Shown here in pieces: positions 32,592 through 43,583 of a DNA stretch of 64,000 bases. Numbering within the stretch: the stretch's first letter is position 1; each line of letters opens with the position of its first letter. A program made the position numbers and the translations under genes. Source of the DNA: Suillus spraguei (Eukaryota > Basidiomycota > Agaricomycetes > Boletales > Suillaceae); assembly GCA_016800925.1 (NCBI GenBank), contig JABCPU010000014.1:310001-374000 (forward strand). The letters run 5' to 3'. The notes under the pieces were generated by a model. That model searched no databases, was not told the DNA's origin, and saw only the letters and a list, made by a program, of their open reading frames with translations.

Positions 32592-34296
32592 CAAAGCTCA
32601 GGAATTCGCCACAGACGAGAAGGAAAAGAAAAAGAAATCCTTTAAAGAATTGGTCCCGGACTATTTGCACGACTTTGCAGACATCTTTGCTAAAGACGGA
32701 CTGAACAAACTACCTCCCGAACGCCCTGGTATAGATCATCGGATTGATACTAAACCCGGTTTTATCCCTCGCACGTCTAAGGTTTACCCGCTATCGGAAA
32801 AAGAACGCGCTGCCGTCAAAACGTTTATCAATGAAAATGTTGCGAAAGGTTTCATCTCAGCATCGAAGTCACCCCAAGCCAGTGGCTTCTTCTTTGTGGG
32901 AAAAAAGAGTGGAGAATTGCGTCCCTGTCAAGATTACCGCTACATCAATGATTGGACAGTCAAGAACGCCTATCTGCTCCCGCTTCCTATTTCCCTCGTT
33001 GCACGCCTTCACAACGCACAGTTCTTTACGAAAATGGATATCCGGTCCAGCTATAACAATATTCGCATCCATCCTGATGATAGGTGGAAAGCTGCTTTTA
33101 CTACAGAATTCGGCCTCTTTGAACCGAACGTCATGTTCTTTGGCCTCTGCAATTCCCCAGCAACTTTTCAAGCATACATGAATCGTACCTTCCAGCAGGA
33201 AATCAATGAAGGATGGATGGTTATCTACATGGACGATATCCTGATTTTCTCTACAACTATGGCGGAACATCGTGAACGAACAAAACAGGTTTTGATGAAG
33301 ATATGAAAGGAACACCTGTTCTTAAAACCGGAGAAATGCACCTTCAATGCAGAAGAAGTGGAATACCTCGGAATGATAATTCGCCCCGGACAAGTTGCTA
33401 TGGATACCGCCAAGACCAAGGGAATCTCCGAATGGCCAGTTCCGAGATCTGTAAAAGATGTCCGATCATTCCTTGGTTTTTGCAACTTCTACTGAACGTT
33501 CATTTCCCACTACTCTGACATCGCCTGACCACTTATCGATTTAACAAAAAAAGATAAGGCCTTTGATTGGTCAACCGAATGCATGGACACCTTCGAAGAA
33601 CTGAAATGACGCTTTACATCCCAACCGGTACTCCGTAACCCTGATCCTTCCCGACAATTTGCTATTGCTACCGACGCTTCGCTCGTAGCAACCAGCGGAG
33701 TTCTTTTGCAGACTGACGAAAATGGTGTTTACCACCCATGTGCATACCTCTCACAGTCTTTGAATCCTGCAGAACGCAACTACCAGATCTTTGATCGGGA
33801 ACTCCTTGCCGTCATACGGGCATTGAATGAATGGTGCCACTATCTTGAAGGAAACCCGCACCCCGTCCTGGTATTCACCGACCACAAGAATCTTCTGTAC
33901 TTTAGAAGTGCACAGAAACTTACTCGTCGCCAAGCACGCTGGCAATTGATTTTGTCTATTTTTGACATTGAACTGCATCACGTTGCAGGTACTAAATTGG
34001 CAGTACCTGATGCTCTGTCTCGCCGGCCCGACTATGACTCCGGCAAAGACGATAATGAAGACCAGACACTCCTCCCTGACGCTCTATTCATTCGTCTTAT
34101 TGATACCGACCTGAAGGATGTATTGTCATCCTCTGACCCCCTCGACGACCCTGTCTTCAAAACAGCATCCGACGCCCTCGACGGCGTGTGTCTTCCTCCT
34201 ATGAAATCGGCACTCTCTGACTGGAAGATTGAGGAGAACGTCCTCTATTTTAGGAATCGTGCCTACATTCCACCGGCACATCGCCCGACATCCTGA
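32530..34296 (+). pseudogene. LTR-B reverse transcriptase and RNase H, TGA-interrupted
   Basis: The reverse transcriptase shows VPDYLHDFADIFAKDG, SGFFFVGKKSGELRPCQDYR, FTKMDIRSSYNNIRI, FFGLCNSPATFQ and the catalytic IYMDDILIFS motif (32640-33260). After TGA codons at 33304, 33493, 33526 and 33607 the same frame continues with EYLGMIIRPGQV, VRSFLGFCNFY, then RNase H with AIATDASLVATSG, AYLSQSLNPAERNY, DRELLAVIRAL and VFTDHKNLLYF (33660-33900), ending DALSRRPDY. All four stops fit CGA-to-TGA changes. A single-base deletion near 34308 shifts the frame into the integrase. Confidence 0.9.
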
Positions 34297-35560
34297 AACG
34301 GTATCATGACATCCGACTGCGGGACATCCCGGTAGATTTAAAACCGAAGAACTCGTTAAATGGGAAGCATGGTGGCCCGCTATGGGCTCCTATATTCAGA
34401 AATACGTTGAGGGTTGCACCCTTTGTCAGCAAATGAAAGCCGACACACATCCCGTTCGCCCTCCCCTTACCCTGATACCTTCCTCTGCGACTCGTCCCTT
34501 CTCTCAAGTCTCTGTTGATCTTATCACTGACCTTCCTGTCTCTGGAGGCTTTGACAGTATCATGGTCATGGTAGACCATGGCCTTATGAAGGGGGTAATT
34601 ATTATCCCTTGTCTGAAAACCGTCACTTCCGAAGGGATTGCTAAACTATTCTTGAAACATGTTTACCGTCGATTTGGTCTCCATGACAAAGTCATTTCAG
34701 ATCGAGGTCCGCAGTTCCTATCACGCTTCTCTAAAGAGCTTGCCCGACTTCTCGATTACGTCATTGCCCCATCTACAGCTTATCACCCTCAGACCAATGG
34801 TCAAACGGAAAGGCTTAATCAAGAACTTGAAACATACCTACGCATCTATTGCCGCAATAATCCTGAAGATTGGGTAGAACACCTACCAATAGTTGAATTT
34901 GTCCATAACCATCAAAAACACGATGCAAGGAATGCATCACCCTTCTATCTGATGATGGGATACGAACCACGTGCCATCCCTCATCTAATCCCTGACTCAT
35001 CTGTTCCTGCGGCAGAAGATTGAGTACGATCTCTGCAAAAGATAAGAGAAGAAGCAATCGCCTGCCATAACATTGCAATGCAGACAATGGCCGAACGCTC
35101 CCGAGGAGATAAGTACACTCCATGGAAGATCGGAGATAAGGTTTGGCTATCTGCCGCTAATCTTAGGCTCAAACTCCCATCAAGGAAACTTGCGCCAAAG
35201 CGATATGGACCCTTCCCGATCATCGATGTCTTATCGCCCATCACATTCACACTTAAACTCCCTCCACAGTGGAAAATTCACCCCACGTTCCACGCTTCTG
35301 TCTTATCGTCCTATAGCAAAACAGACATACACGGTCCGAACTTCCCGAACCACCACCTGACATCAACGAAGAAGAGGAAGAATATGAAATAGAAGCAATT
35401 CTTTCTCACAAAGGAACCAGCACTCGCCGACGTTATCTTGTTTCTTGGAAAGGATATTCATCGGGAGATAATGAATGGCTCCCAGAAAAGAACTTGAAGA
35501 ACTCCGCTTGAATCTTGAATGCTTATAAGAAGCAACACGCCCTCTGATTATCCTTCAGTC
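34297..35560 (+). pseudogene. LTR-B integrase and chromodomain
   Basis: Begins with GHPGRFKTEELVKWEAWWP and CTLCQQMKADTHPV, a zinc-binding region, then the DDE core: SVDLITDLPVSGGFDSIMV (first Asp), VISDRGPQFLSRF (second Asp) and YHPQTNGQTERLNQELETYL (Glu), and the C-terminal WKIGDKVWLSAANLRLKLPSRKL-type GPY/F region with key residues W, L and GPFPI. A TGA at 35021-35023 replaces an Arg codon. After a one-base deletion near 35345 a chromodomain follows ([32 protein letters not shown]), with another TGA at 35509-35511. Confidence 0.88.
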
Positions 35561-35579
35561 AATCAAACCGCACCAGCAC

Positions 35580-37068
35580 TTGATCAACTACCACCATCAA
35601 ATGTCTTTCCCCACTGCCTACATCACCCCCATCACCATTGCCAACAATGACTCCGACTCTGATGCTGAAAACTATGGAACCCTTGCCACCGAAATCGACA
35701 ACACTTCCTACATTGAAGCCGCCCTTCTATGTGAAGGACACGCCCTTGAAATCGAAAGAATCCTCACAGAAAAAGGTGCCTTCCCGGCCCTCCTCCTTGT
35801 CAACATTATCTGTACCGCCGCTCTTATTGAAGCCACAGCCAACGAAACCACCGACACTACTTACCGTCAACGCTTTCTACATCTTCAAAAACGTATTCGT
35901 TCATATGCTATGCTGTTGCTTCCCGGTTCTTTTAAAAGCGATGTTGAAGAAGCTATTCACATCGTGGCCAAACGTCGAGCAGGCGTTGCTTGACCTCCCT
36001 CTCCGCAGGAAGATATGCCACTTCCTATTCCAGCACCCTCTTCTTCACGTGTGTATTCTAGTGTTGACGCCCTTTCTGGCTTATGCTCTGCTGTCCAAGA
36101 GATCAGGCAGCTCACCAACGCAGTCGTCGAAACTATCCAGCAATCAGTCGCTGAAACCAGAGCAGCTAGAAACTAGTCGAAGAAGCCATCACTGATTTAC
36201 AACAAACGCAAGCTGACCTCGCATCTCCCCGAACCCCATCTCCTATCGAACAACCGACTTCACTGCCCCCCATCACAGTCTCCCATGACCATCCCGCATG
36301 GCTATATGAACCTTGCACAGAAGAACAGTGTGAGGCCGCAAAACTATTAGGAGTCCCTGTAACTGAGCTGGTAGTGCTCGGTCCTCGACTTCGCGACCTT
36401 CACATACATCCTCCCATGTCTATCCCGTCATCATTTGGTCCAATGGATCCTGTCTCGCCAGTCTTAGTAAAAGACTTCGGCATCACCTCCCCTTCTTCCT
36501 CTAACGAACTTCTTGCGGTTGCTGAACGAGGGACTACTCCTGACCTCCCCGCATCCGCGTACACGCTAACCATAAACAACAAGTGCAGCTTAGGCGTGAC
36601 AATGCCTTTGCTTTAAAACGCATGGTGCGACAGAAAGGGAAGAAGTGTGCTAGATCCACCAGTCCCAAACCCGTTATTTCACCATCACCACTACGCATGT
36701 CTACCTCTAACACTGATGAAAACATGAAATGCCGATTCTGTGGCATCGTCGGACATCGGCAAAAGAATTGCCCCGACTATCAATGTCAAATCTGTTTGCG
36801 ACACGCTCCCACTCATCTGTCCATCTACTGCCCTCAACGTCGCGGAGAACCCCCATTTACACTCACTTGGAAGGACAATGGATTTTATGATGCGTTTCGT
36901 AGGTGGGAACAGTACATTATTAACCGTCGACGACGAAAAGAAGGTCGACGGGCGAGGACTGTAGCAGAGGAGGAAGCGGCTTACATGCTAGGAGGAAGTG
37001 CCGCTGATGAAGACGTCGCCAACTATGACGACTATGATCCTGTCTATGACGACAATAGAGATGTTTGA
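35580..37068 (+). pseudogene. LTR-B accessory ORF3 with tandem zinc knuckles
   Basis: A third coding region between the chromodomain and the 3' LTR, on the same strand as pol. It comprises a helical N-terminal part (35580-35993, ALEIERILTEKGAFPALL), a TGA at 35991-35993, a Pro/Ser-rich middle (about 36000-36580, with EEQCEAAKLLGVPVTELVVLG), and a basic C-terminal part (36583-37068). The last part has CRFCGIVGHRQKNC (a CCHC knuckle), directly followed by CQICLRHAPTHLSIYC, then Arg-rich and acidic tails. Frame changes near 36175 and 36583 break a protein that would be about 490 aa. Nucleic-acid binding is inferred. Fungal chromoviruses normally end at the chromodomain, so this gene is unusual. 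Confidence 0.7.
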
Positions 37069-37101
37069 AAGCCGGTGACTTTCACCGTAATACGGGGGTA
37101 A

Positions 37102-37579
37102 TGTTACAGTTGTACGTGCCCCTATTCATTTTCCCCTTGGTTTCCTCACTTGTATATTATGTCACATGACTTGACTCATATGCTCAACGCATCTGTATGA
37201 ATACATGCCTTCCTTATTAGGATACGCAGTTACATTCTCATGGTTACTTGGTCTGTGCGCATATATCTACCTATTTAAGCACAGTGTACTTGTAGTAGAT
37301 TCTTTACTTTAATCTTACTGGGTTTTACCTGGAAATCTCCTTCGCTTAGGTCTCCAACCTAAGTCGTCTTGAATCGTCTCTAAGTCTAAGCACTTCCTTA
37401 GCCTTAGTCTCTATTCTCACAGAACCTCTTAGATTTATCTTTGAGGCCGAACCTTTGATCGTACTCGGAACGTGTTCCTTGTACGTTCACCTTGTCCTCT
37501 TCTGGACATTGTAGGAACTTCCCAGCAGACCGGCTGTGTCTTTTCACTGTTGCTGGTGATGCCACCTCAGTTCGTAACA
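37102..37579 (+). repeat. 3' LTR of the LTR-B element
   Basis: A 478-bp LTR preceded by the purine stretch GGGGGTAA. TATTTAA (37272-37278) and ACTTTAATCTT (37306-37316) are conserved with the same 34-nt spacing. Confidence 0.94.
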
Positions 37580-37681
37580 ATTAGGCTACATGTGATTTAT
37601 ATTCCATCAATACTGCCTTTCTCACCATTTACTTGCACCATGCAGTTTGCAAGGTAAGTCATATCTGCTTACATTTACCGC

Positions 37682-38635
37682 TGTAACAAACATATTGGCG
37701 CTGGCCTCAAAACCCTAACTTTTAGCACTCATCTCATGTCTATAGGAGTTTCCACTCATCCAAAGGCTGTCTTACTCCTTTAGCATTGCCAGTGGCATCT
37801 CACGCTTACCACACACCATACTGATTGCCACACCATGTTCCATGTACCGATGTCCTTCCATGTCCTTGCCATGTCCACATAGCTCCATTTGGTGCATAGT
37901 TTGTTTTATGTTCATTATCACTGATTCCACAGCAAGTCTTATTACATGTCGCCTTGTGCTGCAGCTGCCTCATGCTACATTTACATATGGCAGTTACTGT
38001 ACTTGAGCGCTACTGATTTCGCCTAATGCATCCTGAGTACATATGATTTAGGATATAAGCACTGCATACCCACACCTGATTAGTACCTCATTTTTACCGT
38101 ACTATAGGTCAAAATTAGTGTCTAGCTCTGGATCTACCCAGTAGTAGACTTAGTCTTTAAAGTTCTTTACTGCTTGTTAATTGATTTCGCTCATTCACCA
38201 TTACTGCTGGCATACTGCTAGATTCTTGACCCCTATTTTGACTGGACTTCACACTTGCCACTACTTTACCACTGAAAGTACTGCAGTTTTCTTTGCTGTT
38301 TCCTTGCACTGCTCGCACCTTACCGCTACTGCTAATATTGTTGCTCATTATCGCTCACTCGATGCTATGTTTACAAGCATTATCTCAACCATGGTAGCAC
38401 CACTACATACCATGCTAGTTCTGGCAGCATCTTCTCTAGCCACAGCAGCTTACCACTGACTATGACACTACATTCACTCACTGGTTTGACTTGGATTAGA
38501 CAATACTAACAGGCATCCCCCTTTAGGGTCGAATGCTCTTGTTTGACAAGTGAAGCAGACTAGACGGAGCACAAGACTCACATACTAACTTAGGAGGTAG
38601 TTTATCTACAGCCTAGGTTAGGTTATATCTTTACA
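37682..38635 (+). mobile_element. LTR-R repeat copy 3 (solo)
   Basis: Starts TGTAACAAAC and ends TATCTTTACA. The flanking tetranucleotides are CCGC (37678-37681) and CCAC (38636-38639): a 4-bp duplication differing by one CpG-type transition. No ORF of note. It shows the family core with CATCCCCCTTTAGGGTCGAA and AAGTGAAGCAGACTAGACGGAGC. Confidence 0.75.
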
Positions 38636-39399
38636 CCACTGTGACTTCATGTCCTATCACAGAACAATCCAGCCATTGCATATTGGTAATTTTAGATTGA
38701 TGACTCTTTTGTGTTCAAGTAGTCCCACCAGCATGTGCATCAGTACTGTGTATAGTACTATACACTTGTATTTCCTTCAAATCAATATTAAGCTTTCAGA
38801 CCCCTCCAGCTTGTCATCAGCCTGACTCTGGCTTGTCAAAGGAGGTGTCCATGTGGAATTTGTGTCAAGATCTGTTGTCAGGTCTGCATCAATGCCACCA
38901 TTGTGCTGAGTGTGCATATGCCTTTCTGCAATAAGACCTTGCAAGCTTCATTGCAGACAGATGGTAGAGCATCCAGGCACTCTTTGTAGTTTGTGAGATG
39001 TAAGAGACAGTGGTTATCTTGGCCTTCAATACATGGACTGGTTGGAGTACAATAGTTGCACCTCCAGAATTTTAAATGGGACTTATTATCAACTTATTTG
39101 AGTTCCTTCAAGTTATCAGTTAGGATTTTGGCTGGTGGGTGGCTGCACAGATGTTTTTCAGTAGACATCTTGAGACAAGTCCCAAGTGAATGGTGCAAAT
39201 GATATAGTTCAACTTGAATAAGTGATAAAAAAACATAGTAATATTGTTACTGCAATCTAATAAGTGGATTGAGGCCCAACTGGAAATTACTGAATTCATT
39301 TTGAACCATCTGACCTGGTTGTGAGCTCTGTCACCAGCTTTGGGCTGCTGTGAAATTATGAACATCTGGGGCTGTATATTCTGTGAGTTCTGTTATCAC
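38636..39399. other. No gene recognised
   Basis: Only short, non-conserved frames on both strands. Confidence 0.5.
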
Positions 39400-39421
39400 T
39401 TTGGGTCACTGTGGGAAACTG

Positions 39422-39962
39422 TCACAAATTACCATATCTGTGAGGAAATTTGTAGTTTGCAGATGCTGGGTCAAAGCCATGGGGGAAATTGGTAGACTCC
39501 AGTATGGTTTCAATATCTTGCCTATGTCTGACAAGTTCAGAAACGCAGAGTCTACAAGCAACTTCAGCAATTTCAGCAAGGGCAAGAGTGATGTGATTTT
39601 TGTATTCCATGACATCCATCATAGAAAGCTCTGGTATGCCTAGTGCTGTCATTAACGGCAGCAGGCAGTAGGACTATAGAGCAAATGAAGACATCAAGGA
39701 ACTTGGAATGATGGACTAGTATTGCAAAGCCCAGGACATCAAACCACATGGACATCTTGATGATAAACTGCATACTGTCACTGCATGATCTCAGTGTCCA
39801 GTCTGGCACAATATGAATCCACTGGAGAATGTAAAAATTCACAAGAGCTTTTGAGGAATATGCCATTGTTCCAAAAATCATAAATAGGAGGCCATGCAAA
39901 GGCAAGTCACTGGTGCCTTCTAGATTTTGACACCTGCTCCTGGCATTATTATCCATAACCAT
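39422..39962 (-). pseudogene. Fungal_trans_2-type transcription factor remnant
   Basis: Two overlapping frames give SCSDSMQFIIKMSMWFDVLGF (39740-39800), IPELSMMDVMEYKNHITLALA and SELVRHRQDIETILES (39470-39640). These match the intact relatives at 60238-61485 and 63254-64000 (SMRFIIKTS.WLDVLA, ELSMMDVMG, PELVRRGQ). A frame change near 39650 and loss of both ends make it a pseudogene. It lies alone among transposons, about 16 kb from the rest of the family. Confidence 0.78.
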
Positions 39963-40907
39963 ACCTAACTAGATACAATAGGTTATGCTTCTCTGTCACA
40001 GACTAATGACACTTTGATAGGTTATCCATTATGGCTCCCACAATGGATAATATGCCTGACACCTCAATATGGCATGATTCTACTCATTTTGGAGCTGTCT
40101 ACTATTTGGTGCACACCTCACAGCTTCCCCCACACTGCATTTTTGGCCACCTACTGTGGGAATTTCCCCACTAAGGTAGGGCTCATACAAAAATGACTAA
40201 CATCATGTAACAAAGTACACAAAGTATGACAATACTACAGAAAGGACAAAGGCTCAAAAGATTCATGCAAAAGAGAAAAACTGACTCCTGTGGATCATTT
40301 GGGAGGCTATCTGGCACATTTCACAGGAGCTAAAATTGTCATAAAGTATATATAGCAAAAGGTTTTGATGTTATACATGTGTGTACCATAGATTTAGCTG
40401 AATATAGTAATATGACACTATGACACCATCTGTCAGTTGATCATATAATGGCAAAATGCCTAAACACAGCAAGAGAACCCATGCAAGTATTGCAAAGTCG
40501 GTAAGCATCACTGTTTTGACTTGTGAGAAGGAGTTTAAATACTTACCGAGGCTGATAGCTTTTCCAATCAATCTTGGCATTTCCTTGATGCATATCAAAG
40601 AGGTTTGAATGGAAAGCAAGCAGTGTGGGCTAAGAGAAAGTACCACAGTCATCGGACCCTGTCTGACAGTATAATGAAAGAACTTGATGATGAGCAAATT
40701 GTATAGATAGTACTATCATCGCCACTATCTACAGGTGCCATTAGGTACCAGAGTCACTACATTGTCACATTATGTCACACTAGGTCACAGTTGGTCGTTT
40801 TTGCATGAGCCCTACCTTACACCAAAAACATCACTCATTTGGAATCTTCACAATATCAATTATTCCCACACCCTCCCTACATCACTGCAGCTTCACCACC
40901 ACACTGC
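39942..40907 (+). repeat. Left arm of a 0.3-kb inverted repeat, carrying a MITE
   Basis: CATTATTATCCATAAC (39942), then TATGCCTGACACCTCAATAT and TCACAATATCAATTATTCCC up to about 40907, reappear inverted at 42118-42402. Removing the MITE at 40174-40817 makes the two arms collinear. This may be a terminal inverted repeat of a larger, decayed DNA transposon. Confidence 0.75.
40174..40817. mobile_element. 644-bp MITE with TA target duplication
   Basis: The terminal inverted repeats begin AGGTAGGGCTCATAC (left) and the inverse of AGGTAGGGCTCATGC (right) and extend about 25 bp with mismatches. TA flanks both sides (40172-40173 and 40818-40819). The paralogous right arm near 42180 is an empty site reading CCCCAC-TA-CACC. 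No transposase is encoded, so a Tc1/mariner-type non-autonomous element is the best fit. Confidence 0.85.
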
Positions 40908-40978
40908 AATAGGTTTCTCTTCATATATAAGTAGTAGTTTAGCATATATGTGTATGATATAATATAATAGACTGCTTT

Positions 40979-41710
40979 TGTTAAGATCATACTCAAGGAG
41001 GGTCAGACTGGAAGGGCTTGGCCTCAGCTCATGCGCTGTGCCCCTTTGCCAAGTATGGTGCCCTTAATTTCTATAGAGTCATGCACATCCGGAGGAAGTC
41101 CAGATATAGGGATGTGAAGTCCAGCAGACTTCCAGATGTAGGAGTAGGGAAGACTAACAGCTACTATGGACAAAGTCTGGAGTAGAAACAAATGATATAA
41201 AGACTACCCAAAGGTGGAGCCAGAGGTGACCAAGGATGAAGATCCAAGGTCTGAAGATAGACAAGAGACTAGGCTCAAGTCCAGAAGAGATTCAGAGGTG
41301 GACTAAGTCCAGAGGAATGAGTAGAAACTAAGTTGATATTCAAACTGAAGCACTATGGAGATTTACAAGTGGTTTATATACTACATATAGGTAGTTACAG
41401 AAAGATCAGTCAGCGCAGTACAAAGCTATGTATGAATCATATGCAAAGTCTGACAGAACATAAGTAAATGAAACTCAGAGATGAAGTGAAGTAACAGATC
41501 AGTAAGCAGACAGGATATAGAGATAGCTGGAGAGCTGGACTTGTGAATGTACAAACGGAGATATTACAAATGGAAATAGATCAGAAGATAGAGAGGAGCA
41601 TAGGTCTGGACATCTGGATATTGAAGAGGGGAAGTGCAGGAGATCCAGGTGGACATCTGGACTTCTGAGAAGCCAGATTGGAGATCATGTCTGGATATGA
41701 GTATATGACA
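40979..41710 (-). mobile_element. Solo LTR, family LTR-D
   Basis: A 732-bp LTR reading TGTTAAGATC to GTATATGACA on the plus strand. The flanks GCTTT and GTTTT form a 5-bp duplication with one mismatch. It shares the AAGGGCTTGGCCTCAGCTCATG and GTGCCCCTTTG block with LTR-A and LTR-C and has a TTTATATACT TATA region. Confidence 0.8.
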
Positions 41711-42117
41711 GTTTTTTTGTTTATTTGTGTGCTTGCTCCTCCTCCAGGCCTCTTTCAACATAACCTGGGGCACAGAACACTTTCGCATTTTTGTCCCTTT
41801 GACAGAGAAGTGGCCTAAGGTATTCAAAACATGTTTAGTAACCTATATGAACAGATTCCCATCTTTATTTGATCCCCTGAAGTGTCTTACATCAAGAGAT
41901 ATGGCATATATTCAGAAAACCACAAAATGTATTCTCATTTTGTTATTTCTGTGTAGATGGACTTTGGGAAATGATCCCCAGCATTCATTTAACAATAAGA
42001 ATAATGTGTCAGGAGCTTAGGATCATAGGAAAAGATGCTGTTGTGTAGTGCATCCCCCCTCTCCTGATGGTTTACCCCCTATGAAAAAATTTCCTGTAGG
42101 ACTGGACCTCAGGGATG
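41711..42117. other. No gene recognised
   Basis: A 97-aa plus-strand frame (41727-42020) shows no motif that I recognise. Confidence 0.45.
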
Positions 42118-42402
42118 TAGTGATGTAGGGAGGGTGTGGGAATAATTGATATTGTGAAGATTTGATGTTTTTGGTGTAGTGGGGAAATTCCCACAGTAGG
42201 TGGCCAAAAATGCAGTTGAAGCTGTGAGGCGTGCACCAAATAGTAGACAGCTCCAAAATGAGTAGAATCATGCTATATTGAGGTGTCAGGCATATTATCA
42301 ATTGAGGGAGCCATGATAGATAACTTATCAAAGTGTCAGTAGTCCGTGACAAGGAAGCATAACCTGTTGTATGTAATTAGAGTTAGTTATGGATAATAAT
42401 GA
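42118..42402 (-). repeat. Right arm of the inverted repeat
   Basis: The inverted partner of 39942-40907, without the MITE. The similarity includes GATAATATGCCTGACACCTCAATATAG on its complement (key part TGCCTGACACCTC). Confidence 0.75.
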
Positions 42403-43583
42403 CAGTATAGCCTGATGTTGAATGTGCATGCATACAACATGATCGATTGATCTGCTGGTGCAGTAATACCAAATGCACCTCAAGTGCTCTTGTGGGAAAA
42501 ATCAATCTGGTAATCATCAGTAAACTACAAATTCTCCCACAGACATCTAAAATTCGTTTTCTCTGCACAGACAACCACAGACCCCACAGTTTGCACAAAT
42601 ATCACAGTTAGCTGTGGCCCCAAAGTATATGTTTACTCCAACTGCTCACAGTTCTACAGGACCTGCAGGCTTTTGTAGCAAACTTGCATCTTAGCACTAT
42701 CACTACTGAGCACTTACTATACTAGTACAAGTGTAATATTGTATTTATTCTTGAGCAGCACCAAGTGACTAAATTTGCTGAGGATGAAAGAAAGGCATAT
42801 GACATTTTGAAGTTCAACAAGTCTACTACAGGATTTATGATTCAACATATCATAAACATAGTACACTATCATGCATGTTGGGACACCATAATACAAGAAC
42901 CGACTATCATAATGTGAAAGTGTAAGGAACAGAAGATTAATCAAGCTGGAGAGTGAGGTGATGACAGCTCCTCGAAGATTCTAATTTGTGGACAACTTTC
43001 GTCAGGACTCTGTATGGCACCATCATATCACAAACTTACCAGCATGTAGATGATTCCCGTGTCTTGGAGGTAAAGGAGAAATATGAGACCAGCCATACTT
43101 CTTAAAGACAACTCTCATGTACCCCAAGCCCATGCCGGTATCATCTAACTTCTTCTCCATGGTGTTGACTTGAAATTTGAGCAGGCTGGCCTGAATTTCA
43201 TTTTCGCGCAGTATACACTCTGCCAGCACCTTTTGTGTGACAAGAACCTTGCACTTGGCTCTTACGAGATCCATGACAAGATTGGCTTCAGAGTCTGTTG
43301 GATCCAGTATCAACTGTTCAAATGTAAGGTGCCTTCAAAAATGAATGTTATTGACTTACTGTGGAACTGACAGTATCAAGAACATCATACAAGTCACACA
43401 TCCCCATTTTTGCATCATCTTTCCAACAACACAGATCAAGGTTGTCCACTTTGCCTGAAGTGCATGCTCATAATTTTTATAGAGTAGTGGTAGTGATGGT
43501 CATCATTTGGCAGAAGTTGGTATCGGAAAATGCTGTGAAGGTATACTATATGCATATCCCTCGAATGACTGACTCGTACAGAG
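42403..43583. other. No gene firmly recognised
   Basis: A 96-aa minus-strand frame (43023-43313) is charged and may be coiled coil (ECILRENEIQASLLKFQ), ending with GYMRVVFKKYGWSHI. I cannot place it in a family. The rest shows no coding signal. Confidence 0.4.

Larger units (their letters stand above)
29942..37579 (+). mobile_element. Full-length Ty3/gypsy chromovirus LTR-B
   Basis: A 7638-bp element with 476- and 478-bp LTRs and perfect ATTAG target duplications (29937-29941 and 37580-37584). Order: LTR, self-primer site, gag, protease, reverse transcriptase, RNase H, integrase, chromodomain, accessory ORF3, purine tract, LTR. Pol is broken by about ten in-frame TGA codons and a few single-base deletions. 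The near-identical LTRs imply a fairly recent insertion, so the decay appears fast. Confidence 0.95.
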
